Numbered from the stretch's first letter, positions 1-6,899 are shown. The stretch: DNA of 8,427 nt from Caldithrix sp. (GCA_004357015.1 SMXE01000052.1:1-8427); one strand, 5' to 3'. The notes: a model not told the origin generated them from the sequence alone. Numbers and translations are program-made.

Positions 1-680
1 CGGTCATATCTGACTTAAACCTAGAACTGATAGACACTTATAGGGCAATTCAACAAGACGTTGAACGCGTAATTGAACTTCTAATTAGTCACAGCAAACG
101 ACACTGTGAGGATTACTATTATCGTGTTCGAAGTTTGGACCTCGAAAAACGTCATTATACAAAAAAGGCAGCCAGGATGATTTACCTCAACAAGACGTGC
201 TATAACGGCCTTTATAGGGTAAACCGTCAAGGTAAATTCAATGTGCCTTTCGGATCTTACAAATCGCCAAGAATCTGTGACGAAGAAAACCTGCGGGAGG
301 TTTCAACCGCTCTGAAGAACGTCCAACTTGAGTGCAAATCGTTCGAGGACGTTATAAATGCCGCGGGTGAGAACGACCTAGTTTATTTCGATCCTCCATA
401 CGAACCAATCTCCAAGACTGCAAATTTCACTGCATATCAGGCTGAGGGGTTTAGACGGGACTCACAAATAAAGCTAAGCGAAGTATGCCACCAGCTACAT
501 AGAAAGAAAGTAAAATTTATTCTCTCAAACTCCTCTTCAAAACGAGTTCGTGACTTATACACTAGCAATGGCTTTAGTGTGGACAAAGTGAAAGCCATAA
601 GAGCCATCAACAGCAATCCCCAAAAGCGTGGTAAACTAACCGAACTTATTGTGACAAACTACCTGCCTGAAGACGCCTGA
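1..680 (+). CDS. dam: DNA adenine methyltransferase, Dam family (5' partial)
   Basis: This protein should transfer a methyl group from S-adenosylmethionine to N6 of adenine in DNA, most likely in GATC-type sites. The reading frame is open to the left edge, with the first full codon at 3, and 225 residues are visible. Family members are about 270-280 residues, so the N-terminal motif X and the SAM-binding FxGxG motif lie outside the window. The visible part starts with SDLNLELIDTYRAI, a typical Dam stretch. Then come FNVPFGSYK, the catalytic motif IV DPPY at visible residues 130-133 (bases 390-401) followed by TANFTAYQ, and a motif V-like LSNSSS. A TTG at 135 is not the start, because homology continues upstream. 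Sampled 60-base blocks are 33-40% GC, lower than the next gene, which suggests horizontal acquisition. No restriction endonuclease is visible, so it may be an orphan methylase or part of a restriction-modification or phage-derived unit to the left. Confidence 0.9.
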   Translation, partial: VISDLNLELIDTYRAIQQDVERVIELLISHSKRHCEDYYYRVRSLDLEKRHYTKKAARMIYLNKTCYNGLYRVNRQGKFNVPFGSYKSPRICDEENLREVSTALKNVQLECKSFEDVINAAGENDLVYFDPPYEPISKTANFTAYQAEGFRRDSQIKLSEVCHQLHRKKVKFILSNSSSKRVRDLYTSNGFSVDKVKAIRAINSNPQKRGKLTELIVTNYLPEDA

Positions 681-2065
681 ATCATTTTAAGGAATGGGAA
701 AGACTTTTTTTAAGCAGACGGCTCGGACGTAAACAGTCGGGGACATTTGCGCAAACCAGCGAAGGTCGCAGTGAATTCCAGCGCGATTTTGACCGGGTAA
801 TTTTCTCAGCGGCCTTCAGACGCCTGCAAAACAAGACGCAGGTTGTGCCGCTGCCGGAAAATGATTTTGTGCACACTAGGCTGACGCATAGCCTCGAGGC
901 TTCGTGCGTCGGCAGATCGCTGGGCAGAATTGCGGGCGACCGAATCATCAAAATGGCGCCGGAGCGCTTTGCTGCCATCGGCGTGACCGCAGCCGATTTC
1001 GAAGCCGTGGTGGCGGCAGCTTGTCTGGCGCATGATATCGGCAACCCGCCTTTCGGGCATTCGGGCGAAGACGCGATCTCAACGTACTTCAGGAGTCCTG
1101 CTGCGGCCAAATTCCTGCATCGCCTGAACAAAAAAGAAGTCGCGGATCTGCAGAATTTTGAAGGCAACGCCGCCGGATTCCGACTGCTGACACGCACGCC
1201 CCCCGCTCATTCGGAAATCGATATTGGCTTGGGTCTCACCTTGGCAACGCTCGGGGCTTTCACCAAATATCCAAAGCCATCTCTGCCGGATTTACACGAC
1301 TCAGAAAATGCCAGCGAAAAGAAATTCGGCTTCTTCCAATCTGAGCAGCAGACCTTCAAAAGCGTCGCGGATGAACTCGGGTTGATCGCGCGGCATGACT
1401 CGGGCGCCCCCATGTGGCGTCGCCACCCCCTGGCGTTTCTGGTGGAAGCTGCGGATGACATTTGCTATTCGATCATCGATTTTGAGGATGGGTTTAAACT
1501 CGGTCGCGTCTCGTTTGAAACTTTTGAAGCATTGTTCATGGCAATCATCGCAGACGATTTTCTCACCTCTGAATCTTTCTACCAAAAAACTCACGACCTG
1601 AGAGAAAAAGCGGGCTTACTGCGTGCCAAAGCCATCAACAAGCTGGTCTGGGAATCGGCGGATATTTTCATGGAAAATCTGGACCACCTCCTGCAGGGCA
1701 CGTTTGACACCCCACTCCGCAAACTCATTCCGGCAGCGCAGAGCCTCGACGAAATTTCTAAAATATCTTTCGAGCAAATCTACAAAGCCAGGGCCATCGT
1801 GGAGATTGAGGTCGCCGGCTATGAGGTGCTTGCCGGTTTGCTGGACATCTGGCTGAATGCCGTGTTCGACGGTCAGAGTAACCATTCGCTGCTCGTAAAA
1901 CAGCTCATGCCGGACAGTCACTTCGCCGGTGCAGACAACTTAAGGGACGACTACAGCCGCATCATGACCGTCACCGAGTTTGTCGCCGGCATGACAGACA
2001 ACTTCGCCATCAATGCATATCGCAAATTGAAAGGGATTTCACTTCCTTCCGACGCATTTCTATAA
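677..2065 (+). CDS. dgt: Deoxyguanosinetriphosphate triphosphohydrolase-like dNTPase (HD domain)
   Basis: This is an HD-domain enzyme that cuts dNTPs to the deoxynucleoside and triphosphate, acting in dNTP pool control and in some bacteria in phage resistance. The HD metal ligands are visible: HTRLTHSLE with the first His near residue 71, the pair in AHDIGNPPFGH near 119-120, and a later Asp in EAADDICYSI near 260. The conserved N-terminal run EFQRDFDRVIFSAAFRRL precedes them. The first conventional start is GTG 845, which would delete that conserved block. The frame stays homologous back to about 690 (EWERLFLSRRLGRKQ) and opens after a stop at 668-670, with no ATG, GTG or TTG in between. I therefore place the start at CTG 677, which overlaps the methylase stop as CTGA and gives 462 residues, a normal length for the family. 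The start is uncertain. The original start codon may instead have been lost when the neighbouring methylase arrived, or the base may be a sequencing error. Confidence 0.88.
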   Translation: MNHFKEWERLFLSRRLGRKQSGTFAQTSEGRSEFQRDFDRVIFSAAFRRLQNKTQVVPLPENDFVHTRLTHSLEASCVGRSLGRIAGDRIIKMAPERFAAIGVTAADFEAVVAAACLAHDIGNPPFGHSGEDAISTYFRSPAAAKFLHRLNKKEVADLQNFEGNAAGFRLLTRTPPAHSEIDIGLGLTLATLGAFTKYPKPSLPDLHDSENASEKKFGFFQSEQQTFKSVADELGLIARHDSGAPMWRRHPLAFLVEAADDICYSIIDFEDGFKLGRVSFETFEALFMAIIADDFLTSESFYQKTHDLREKAGLLRAKAINKLVWESADIFMENLDHLLQGTFDTPLRKLIPAAQSLDEISKISFEQIYKARAIVEIEVAGYEVLAGLLDIWLNAVFDGQSNHSLLVKQLMPDSHFAGADNLRDDYSRIMTVTEFVAGMTDNFAINAYRKLKGISLPSDAFL

Positions 2066-2112
2066 CACCACGGACCCGCCTGTCTTTGAAAAACATTTTT
2101 GGGAAAAACTGT

Positions 2113-2140
2113 TTGACTTAAAAAAATTCTTTTGTAAATT
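2113..2140 (+). promoter_or_regulatory. Candidate sigma70 promoter for the cold-shock gene
   Basis: TTGACT at 2113-2118 matches five of six bases of the -35 consensus. After 16 bases comes TAAATT at 2135-2140, a moderate -10 match (four of six). The surrounding 2095-2170 stretch is very AT-rich. If used, it gives a leader of about 160 bases, as in many cold-shock genes. The rest of the 2066-2307 gap holds no gene that I can support. Confidence 0.4.
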
Positions 2141-2288
2141 TAAATTGAGTTTTGTAAGGATCGTAACTTTTTCAAATCATCATTATGTCCTTTATACAAG
2201 CAGTCGGTTGCCGTTCTTTGCCAAAAGTAAGTTTGTCCCCGGGGGTCTGTTTCGAACGCTCTGGCCGCATTGTATGAGTTTCAAGCAG

Positions 2289-2298
2289 AAGGAGGTGA
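2289..2298 (+). promoter_or_regulatory. Very strong ribosome binding site of the cold-shock gene
   Basis: AAGGAGGTGA is complementary to the whole anti-Shine-Dalgarno end of 16S rRNA and lies 9 bases before ATG 2308. It fixes that ATG as the start and predicts high expression. It also argues against lineages that have largely given up Shine-Dalgarno initiation, such as most Bacteroidetes. Confidence 0.9.
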
Positions 2299-2307
2299 CA
2301 CAACGAC

Positions 2308-2517
2308 ATGGCAGAGCGAGAAACAGGAACCATCAAGTGGTTCAACAGCACCAAAGGCTACGGTTTTATCACGCGCGATCAGGGCGGCGATATCTTCGTG
2401 CACTACACGTCTATTCGTGGCGAGGGATACCGGACCCTGGAAGAAGGCATGAAGGTGGAGTTTGAAGTGACTGATGGCCAGAAAGGGCCGCAGGCGCAGG
2501 ATGTTGTCCCTGTTTAG
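2308..2517 (+). CDS. csp: Cold-shock domain protein (CspA family)
   Basis: This 69-residue protein is a single OB-fold cold-shock domain that binds single-stranded RNA and DNA and keeps transcripts unfolded, either in the cold or as a constitutive RNA chaperone. The N-terminal GTIKWFN is present, with the aromatic pair W11-F12. RNP1 (KGYGFI, residues 16-21) and RNP2 (IFVH, 29-32) follow. The domain ends with [10 protein letters not shown] and QAQDVVPV, as in the family, and the full length is normal for CspA-type proteins. The gene has its own candidate promoter, a long leader and a terminator, so it is probably a single-gene unit separate from dgt. Whether it responds to cold cannot be told from the sequence. 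Confidence 0.97.
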   Translation: MAERETGTIKWFNSTKGYGFITRDQGGDIFVHYTSIRGEGYRTLEEGMKVEFEVTDGQKGPQAQDVVPV

Positions 2518-2534
2518 GATATGAGGATTGCAAG

Positions 2535-2573
2535 AGTGCGACACTTTTTGAATTAAGGTGTCGCACTTTTTTT
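2535..2573 (+). terminator. Rho-independent terminator after the cold-shock gene
   Basis: AGTGCGACAC (2535-2544) pairs perfectly with GTGTCGCACT (2558-2567), and a T-G plus two T-A pairs can extend the stem inward. A run of seven T begins at the stem base (2567-2573). It sits 17 bases after the csp stop. On the minus strand the stem is not followed by a T run, so it mainly serves the plus-strand gene and shields the converging operon. The bases from 2574 to 2703 show nothing further except a weak GTGATC/GATCAC inverted repeat. Confidence 0.93.
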
Positions 2574-2703
2574 CCATTCTTAAATCCGGTGATCGAATCC
2601 ATCTCTCAGAAAGACACCCTCCTTTGATCACAACGATACAACAACATTGCTGCTACATCCCGCCAACGTTCATTGACAACGAAGTGCCTGATCGGTAATA
2701 GGG

Positions 2704-3753
2704 TCACGTACCCCGGCCGTAATACTTACGATGCAGGAAGACGCCGTTGGCCTCAAGCGGCGCTTTGGCGGCTTTGATAAAGCGTTTGATCAATTTCGGA
2801 TTCACACAATAAACTGTGCCATAGTTGACAACTACTTCCCGGCTGACAATGAGCTTCTGAGTGTCATCAGCGGTGAGGCGGTAACCTATGGGCAAAGTGC
2901 CGTCCGGAGCAATGTAGTCAACGGTACCGCTGGGCACGCTTTTGATGATGCCAACAAAAACCAATTCGTACTTCTTTCTGGAAAGTGCAAACACCGGTCC
3001 GCCAGAAAAGCCGAAGCGGACGACGGCATCAACTGCAAATGTGCCGCGGTACGGCGACTCGCTGACCCAGCCGCCGGTCATCTGCTTAATCTGCTGCGGA
3101 TAACCGAACATAAATACCCAGTCTCCCCAACTCAGATCCAAATCATATCCAAGTGCGTTCAAATACTCGCCGGCCAGATATTTCTCGGTGTCTCCCACAA
3201 TAATCGCAATATCCGATATGGAGTTGTTGACAAGAAGCTGCGCGGGCACACGCCAATTGCTACCACCGCGCACAGAAAGGCTGACTTTCTTGACGATGAG
3301 TCGCTGAAAAACGACACCGGTTGGCGCGCCGTGCTCATCTAAATAATAAGTATCGGTGGTGTCACGTGGCGAGACAAGGTGGCTGCTGGTCAGAATCGTG
3401 TAACTTCCGGCGCTCGGATCGTGCTCTATCACGAGACCGCCACCCGAAAGAGTCTTCTCATCCTTTTCACGAATAATGCCCGCATCACCGGACTTGAGCC
3501 GGTATCGTACCGGGCTGCTGGCATCGGCAACCAAATTGCCATTCTGCATCTCATAATCAAACGTCTGCACTTCATAAATGATCTTGGTAGTCACCCCGAC
3601 AACCGACTTCTCTACCCTCCTTATTTCCTTCTTCATTTCGTTGGAAAGCAGTGAATATCCCCCCTGTACTTGCAAGAGCGACAGTCTCTTTGAGCAGCTC
3701 GTAACTGCAAGGCTTGCGGCCAGCAGGAAAATCGAAAGTCTTAGGAAACGCAT
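2704..3753 (-). CDS. Trypsin-fold serine protease, predicted lipoprotein
   Basis: This 349-residue protein begins with MRFLRLSIFLLAAS and a lipobox ending LAVTSC, so Cys20 is probably lipidated and the protein anchored in a membrane facing the periplasm. The chymotrypsin-like catalytic triad is visible: His125 in TSSHLVS, Asp181 in SDIAIIV, and Ser250 in the GFSGGPVF signature. This resembles the peptidase S1C/DegP protease domain, but no PDZ domain follows; the C-terminal part after about residue 275 is not recognised. ATG 3753 is preferred over an in-frame GTG at 3762 because GGTGA lies 5 bases before it. The gene is 18 bases downstream of the DUF309 gene and probably last in its operon. 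The substrate is unknown. It could act in envelope protein quality control, but that is inference. Confidence 0.85.
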   Translation of the reverse strand: MRFLRLSIFLLAASLAVTSCSKRLSLLQVQGGYSLLSNEMKKEIRRVEKSVVGVTTKIIYEVQTFDYEMQNGNLVADASSPVRYRLKSGDAGIIREKDEKTLSGGGLVIEHDPSAGSYTILTSSHLVSPRDTTDTYYLDEHGAPTGVVFQRLIVKKVSLSVRGGSNWRVPAQLLVNNSISDIAIIVGDTEKYLAGEYLNALGYDLDLSWGDWVFMFGYPQQIKQMTGGWVSESPYRGTFAVDAVVRFGFSGGPVFALSRKKYELVFVGIIKSVPSGTVDYIAPDGTLPIGYRLTADDTQKLIVSREVVVNYGTVYCVNPKLIKRFIKAAKAPLEANGVFLHRKYYGRGT

Positions 3754-3771
3754 AATTGTCACCGTTTGGTT

Positions 3772-4218
3772 TCAGGACGAAGTGGCGTTCAAAAACTCAA
3801 TTTTCGGGAGAGCCATCGTGCGCATCGCATTGTGATTCGAGGAAGTGAGACCTGCCACATCCCGATGAACATCCTGCACGGAATGAACAAGCAATTTCAA
3901 GTTTATGCCCAGGCAGTGCGGCTGGAAGGGCCGGAGTTTCCACAAAGCATTGCGCAAATGTTTGTCGACCCCGTGGAAGATGGTCCGGCGCAACTGGTGA
4001 AAGCCGGCGGCCACCTGGATAAGGCCCTGAAAGAAGATACGGCTACTTTCGGGATGTCGTTTCCAGATTTCTTCCCAGGCTTCGTGCGCATCCCAGAACT
4101 GGCCATCGTTAAAAAGTGCAATGCCGCGGCGAAAATCCTGCCAATCCGCCTCGCTCATCTCAGGTTCGTGCAAATCCGAGAAATCTGTTTCTCTGATTCG
4201 CCTGGCAATTGTAGCCAT
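3772..4218 (-). CDS. DUF309 domain protein
   Basis: This 148-residue, mainly helical protein carries the DUF309 signature at about residues 32-54: GIALFNDGQFWDAHEAWEE followed by IWKRHP. Next comes the GLIQVAAGFHQLRR helix near 65-78, which also fits the family. DUF309 proteins are small, widespread in bacteria and plastids, and have no established biochemical role; the conserved His and Glu in AHEAWE look like a functional site. The ATG at 4218 lies 15 bases after the trpS stop, with a weak AAGG before it, so the gene is probably translated from the trpS transcript. The last 60 or so residues are not conserved as far as I can tell. Confidence 0.85.
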   Translation of the reverse strand: MATIARRIRETDFSDLHEPEMSEADWQDFRRGIALFNDGQFWDAHEAWEEIWKRHPESSRIFFQGLIQVAAGFHQLRRTIFHGVDKHLRNALWKLRPFQPHCLGINLKLLVHSVQDVHRDVAGLTSSNHNAMRTMALPKIEFLNATSS

Positions 4219-4233
4219 CCAAGCCTTGCCCGG

Positions 4234-5265
4234 TTACTTTTTAAAGTAGGTCATGCCCATAGCGTCGCGCATCAGACGGATTGTCTCCCGCCCTTCCCGG
4301 GTTACGACTTCCGTGCCATGGTGCAGGATATCCCGAATCAACCCCGGTTTCGACTCGTAAGCGCGCCGCCGCTCACGTACCGGTTCCAGAAAAGTATATA
4401 GAACATCAATTAGCTTCTTCTTCACTTCCACGTCGCCAACCTTGCCTTTGCGGTAGCGGTCTTTCAAATCCTCAACTTCTTCCTTGTCCGTGTTGAAAGC
4501 ATCGTGATACATGAAAACCGGGTTGCCTTCCACGTGGCCGGGGTCGGTGGCGCGTAGTCGCGTCGGGTCCGTGTACATTTTCATCACTTTCTGCCTGACC
4601 GTCTCTCCATCATCGGACAGAAAAATGGCGTTGTTCAGGCTCTTGCTCATCTTTGCTTTGCCGTCGGTGCCAACCAACGTGGCGCCGCCCCCGAAGAGCC
4701 CTTCCGGTTCAGGGAAAACATCGCCGTAAACCTGATTGAACCGACGCGCGATTTCACGGCACACTTCGATGTGTGATTCCTGATCTTTACCAACGGGCAC
4801 AAGGTCGGCCCGAACGATTAAAATGTCCGCAGCCTGTAGGACGGGATAGGTCAATAGACCAACAGATGGATTCTCGATAAGTTGATCCGCCATGATTTCT
4901 TTCAGAGTCGGGACGCGCTGCAATCGCGGCACCGTTACCAGCATGGAGAAAATCAGGAAAATCTCCGCCACTTCCGGCACGAGCGATTGCACGTAAATCG
5001 TCGTCTCCTCCGGATCGATGCCGACGCTGAGGTAATCGAGCACAAGGTCTCTTGCATTTTGTTCCACTTCCTGGATGTACTCTTTGCCGCTTCTGGTGGT
5101 CAACATATGATAATCCGCCACCAGCAAAAACACTTCGTATTCACCCTGAAGCTGCACGCGATTTGCAAGCGTTCCAACATAATGCCCGAGATGAAGTTTG
5201 CCGGTAGGGCGATCGCCGGTCAAAATGCGTTTCCGTTTCTTGTTGCCTGATGCCGAATTGGACAT
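4234..5265 (-). CDS. trpS: Tryptophanyl-tRNA synthetase
   Basis: This class I aminoacyl-tRNA synthetase charges tRNA-Trp with tryptophan in the cytoplasm using ATP. The 343 residues match the length of bacterial TrpS. The HIGH-type motif is HLGH at residues 25-28, inside [12 protein letters not shown], and the KMSKS loop is complete at 205-209. Between them are the family stretches [10 protein letters not shown] (140-149), whose Asp147 is the likely indole-recognition residue, and PVGKDQ (157-162), which helps form the active site. ATG 5265 has AGGA 7 bases upstream. The 122-base gap before it shows no convincing T-box, trp leader or terminator, so it may be read from the ferredoxin promoter or from an unrecognised one of its own. 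The gene looks intact and fully functional. Confidence 0.97.
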   Translation of the reverse strand: MSNSASGNKKRKRILTGDRPTGKLHLGHYVGTLANRVQLQGEYEVFLLVADYHMLTTRSGKEYIQEVEQNARDLVLDYLSVGIDPEETTIYVQSLVPEVAEIFLIFSMLVTVPRLQRVPTLKEIMADQLIENPSVGLLTYPVLQAADILIVRADLVPVGKDQESHIEVCREIARRFNQVYGDVFPEPEGLFGGGATLVGTDGKAKMSKSLNNAIFLSDDGETVRQKVMKMYTDPTRLRATDPGHVEGNPVFMYHDAFNTDKEEVEDLKDRYRKGKVGDVEVKKKLIDVLYTFLEPVRERRRAYESKPGLIRDILHHGTEVVTREGRETIRLMRDAMGMTYFKK

Positions 5266-5387
5266 TCTTATTCCTGGTATGTGAATTGTTTAGAAAATAA
5301 TCTGAATCGTTGCAGGGATTGTGGAGAAAATACAAACTTATGGCAAGTAAGCCCGGCTAACTGTGCGAGATTATCCGGAGGAAACGA

Positions 5388-5789
5388 CTATTCCGTCGCT
5401 TTTTTTTCCCGATCTCTTCTGCGTGGTCTGGCCTCCTCTACCTGGACCGGTTCCCGTTGCCACTGCTCATCGACAACACCGCGCAACGTCCACTCCGGAG
5501 CGATGGCGTAAGCGCCGTCAAATGCCAGCATTTCGATGGTGTCCCACGGACAGTACTTGGCACAGAGGGTGCAACCGATGCAGAGGGGAAGGTCAATCTC
5601 GACCAGCTTGTGCACGGAGGGGTTGTCAGGGTCCGGACCCGGCACAACTTCTATGCAGTCCACGGGACAGAAATCCACGCACACCATGCAACCAGTACAC
5701 CCGCCCTGGTTGATGACCGCAAGTTGCTTGGGACGTCGTTTGTTTCGCAACTCGGCTGCTTTTTGATACTTCGGCTCAAGAAATGGCAA
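5388..5789 (-). CDS. 2x[4Fe-4S] ferredoxin-type protein
   Basis: This 133-residue protein contains two CxxCxxCxxxCP motifs and should hold two [4Fe-4S] clusters as a soluble low-potential electron carrier or subunit. The first motif is CTGCMVCVDFCP (Cys31, 34, 37, 41) and the second CIGCTLCAKYCP (Cys70, 73, 76, 80). By the usual ferredoxin pattern, Cys41 and Cys80 would cross over to the opposite cluster. The core is flanked by a basic N-terminal 20 residues and a charged C-terminal tail of about 45 residues that ends in an Arg/Glu/Lys-rich stretch. The start is TTG 5789: GGAG lies 7 bases before it, an in-frame stop is just upstream, and there is no ATG. The gene lies 29 bases downstream of the 87-residue protein. 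The redox partner is not identifiable here. Confidence 0.92.
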   Translation of the reverse strand: MPFLEPKYQKAAELRNKRRPKQLAVINQGGCTGCMVCVDFCPVDCIEVVPGPDPDNPSVHKLVEIDLPLCIGCTLCAKYCPWDTIEMLAFDGAYAIAPEWTLRGVVDEQWQREPVQVEEARPRRRDREKKATE

Positions 5790-5796
5790 ATTTTTT

Positions 5797-5800
5797 CTCC
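5797..5800 (-). promoter_or_regulatory. Ribosome binding site that supports the ferredoxin TTG start
   Basis: On the minus strand GGAG is followed by a 7-base A-rich spacer and then TTG at 5789. With an in-frame TAA a few codons upstream, this makes TTG the only credible start for the ferredoxin. Confidence 0.75.
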
Positions 5801-5818
5801 GATGCGTTTATAAACCAA

Positions 5819-6082
5819 TTATACATTTAACTTGGATTTCAGCGCCTTGAACAGGTCCTGCGCTTCGTCGTACAGCGCCTTTCTGCGCTCAAAAATCTTG
5901 ACTTCTTCCTCAAAACTCTCATCCTCCCAGTAATCGTCCTCCACGGCTTCCAGATCTCGTTCAATCAATGCGCGATGCTGCCGTTTCAATGTAAAATAGT
6001 CTTTTTTTACAATCTTGAAATCGTTTATCAACTGAGTCGCTTCGCCGATGTCTCCAAGATTGTTTAAGTGTTTGTTCGACAT
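5819..6082 (-). CDS. Small acidic helical protein of unknown function
   Basis: I do not recognise this 87-residue protein. It has no signal peptide, membrane segment, cysteine or metal motif. It is strongly charged and predicted helical: a mixed basic/acidic first half (IVKKDYFTLKRQHRALIERD), a very acidic centre (VEDDYWEDESFEEEV) and a helix ending ALYDEAQDLFKALKSKLNV, consistent with a short coiled coil or helical hairpin. Its ATG lies only 5 bases after the stop of the YtxH-like gene, with no clear Shine-Dalgarno site, so translation is probably coupled. Tight packing, an intact frame and sensible composition support a real gene. A role with the neighbouring YtxH-like membrane protein is inferred from position only. 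Confidence 0.72.
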   Translation of the reverse strand: MSNKHLNNLGDIGEATQLINDFKIVKKDYFTLKRQHRALIERDLEAVEDDYWEDESFEEEVKIFERRKALYDEAQDLFKALKSKLNV

Positions 6083-6087
6083 CGTGC

Positions 6088-6285
6088 TTATTTGCTTAGA
6101 CTTTTTCGGATCTCTTTGCAGCCATCCGCTATCGTATCCAGAAAATCGGCGCTGAACTCACCGATTTGCTTGCGGTATTTTTCCCCCCGCTCAGTACCGA
6201 AAAGAAAGATTGTGCCCAGGCCAAGGACAAATCCCAGGCTCCCTAATGCCGCAACTGCAGATGGATCTCTTCGTTTTCCAGACAT
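6088..6285 (-). CDS. YtxH-like small membrane protein
   Basis: This 65-residue protein has one N-terminal membrane helix (about residues 9-30, AALGSLGFVLGLGTIFLFG) followed by GTERGEKYRKQIGE and an amphipathic helix. That matches the YtxH/GvpP-like layout of a glycine-rich membrane segment, a short G-x-x-x-G-x-K-x-R-like turn and a helical tail. YtxH-type proteins are small membrane-associated proteins often linked to general stress, and their molecular role is unknown. An in-frame ATG at 6315 would lie inside or at the very edge of the predicted promoter's start site, so ATG 6285, preceded by GGGGA, is preferred. It is the first gene of a close-packed minus-strand run. Confidence 0.7.
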   Translation of the reverse strand: MSGKRRDPSAVAALGSLGFVLGLGTIFLFGTERGEKYRKQIGEFSADFLDTIADGCKEIRKSLSK

Positions 6286-6317
6286 AGTTTGGTCCCCGGT
6301 TGACGTCAATAACATTG

Positions 6318-6346
6318 AATATACGAAACCATCAGAAAAAAAACAA
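6318..6346 (-). promoter_or_regulatory. Predicted sigma70 promoter for the YtxH-ferredoxin operon
   Basis: Read on the minus strand, TTGTTT (6346-6341) is separated by 17 bases from TATATT (6323-6318), a five-of-six -10 match. A run of eight T overlaps the -35 and spacer. Transcription should start near 6311, giving a leader of about 25 bases to ATG 6285. The rest of the 6347-6468 gap shows no gene; a GAAGCTTC palindrome inside CAAAG/CTTTG arms near 6385-6401 has almost no loop and is not called. Confidence 0.55.
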
Positions 6347-6468
6347 GATGCAATTGCTAGAAGGTCCTGTTGGAGAAGTCAGTCAAAGGAAGCTTCTTTG
6401 TAAAATACGTTCGCACGCTCGCTGATTATTACTCTCCTCTTCATGCCGTTTCACAGTGCGACCCGCGC

Positions 6469-6891
6469 TCAGGCCTTATGCCGGCTCTGAATCATGATGC
6501 ACGCATTCGCCAGATAGTTAAAGTCATGCTCCTGCAGGAATGCTAACACTTCCGGACTTTCCGCCCCCGGTTGCACCCAAACATTCGTCAGTCCAAGATC
6601 GAGGCACGATTGCAGTACGCGGAGTGTGACTTCGGGCGGAACGACGATGTTCACGATGGTTGGCTTTTCCGGCAGGTCTGCAACCGACCTGTACGCCTTC
6701 TGCCCATCCACAGTGGCTCGGCCAGAATTTACCGGATAAACTTTGAATCCTTTGCGCCGCAAGTCACGAAAAATCACGCTGCCGTATTTCGCCGGATTAT
6801 CGGTGGCGCCCACTACGGCAATCGTGGTCTGCGGTGCATCGAGAAGAGTCGCGATATCTTTCGGGTCCAATCTTGAGAATTCGTGATTCAT
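6469..6891 (-). CDS. CoA-binding Rossmann-fold protein (YccU / CoA_binding_2 family)
   Basis: This protein is a stand-alone CoA-binding domain of about 140 residues, the usual length for YccU. The nucleotide-binding beta-alpha-beta start is TTIAVVGATDNPAKYGS, followed by GFKVYPVN, then SVADLPEKPTIVNIVVPPE and the NVWVQPGAES strand-loop near the end. The closing ANACIMI matches the family's conserved C-terminal cysteine motif. The family resembles the CoA-binding domain of acyl-CoA synthetases, but a reaction for the small stand-alone form is not established. The frame has upstream starts at 6957 and 6939, but these overlap the previous gene. ATG 6891 has GGTGAGG 8 bases before it and gives the right length. 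It sits 19 bases after the stop of the large upstream gene and is probably co-transcribed with it. Confidence 0.9.
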   Translation of the reverse strand: MNHEFSRLDPKDIATLLDAPQTTIAVVGATDNPAKYGSVIFRDLRRKGFKVYPVNSGRATVDGQKAYRSVADLPEKPTIVNIVVPPEVTLRVLQSCLDLGLTNVWVQPGAESPEVLAFLQEHDFNYLANACIMIQSRHKA

Positions 6892-6899
6892 CTTTTTGG

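Noticed and set aside
682..1197. Long open frame on the minus strand opposite the dNTPase
   Set aside because: It lies antisense to well-conserved dgt coding, has an Arg/Ser/Cys-rich nonsense composition and no recognisable domain.
2583..2631. Inverted repeat GTGATC/GATCAC as a terminator for the protease operon
   Set aside because: The arms are only six bases, the loop is about 30 bases and no T run follows on the minus strand.
2731..3342. 203-codon plus-strand frame opposite the serine protease
   Set aside because: The opposite strand holds a coherent lipoprotein protease with lipobox and triad. This frame has no family-like segment and no ribosome binding site that I could see.
3766..4401. 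211-codon plus-strand frame across the DUF309 gene and the trpS end
   Set aside because: It is a shadow of two clearly recognised minus-strand genes, and its codons do not form a known domain.
5266..5387. Possible T-box or trp leader before trpS
   Set aside because: No T-box sequence, Trp-codon leader peptide or terminator hairpin is visible. A CCGG/CCGG pair around 5355-5381 is too weak.
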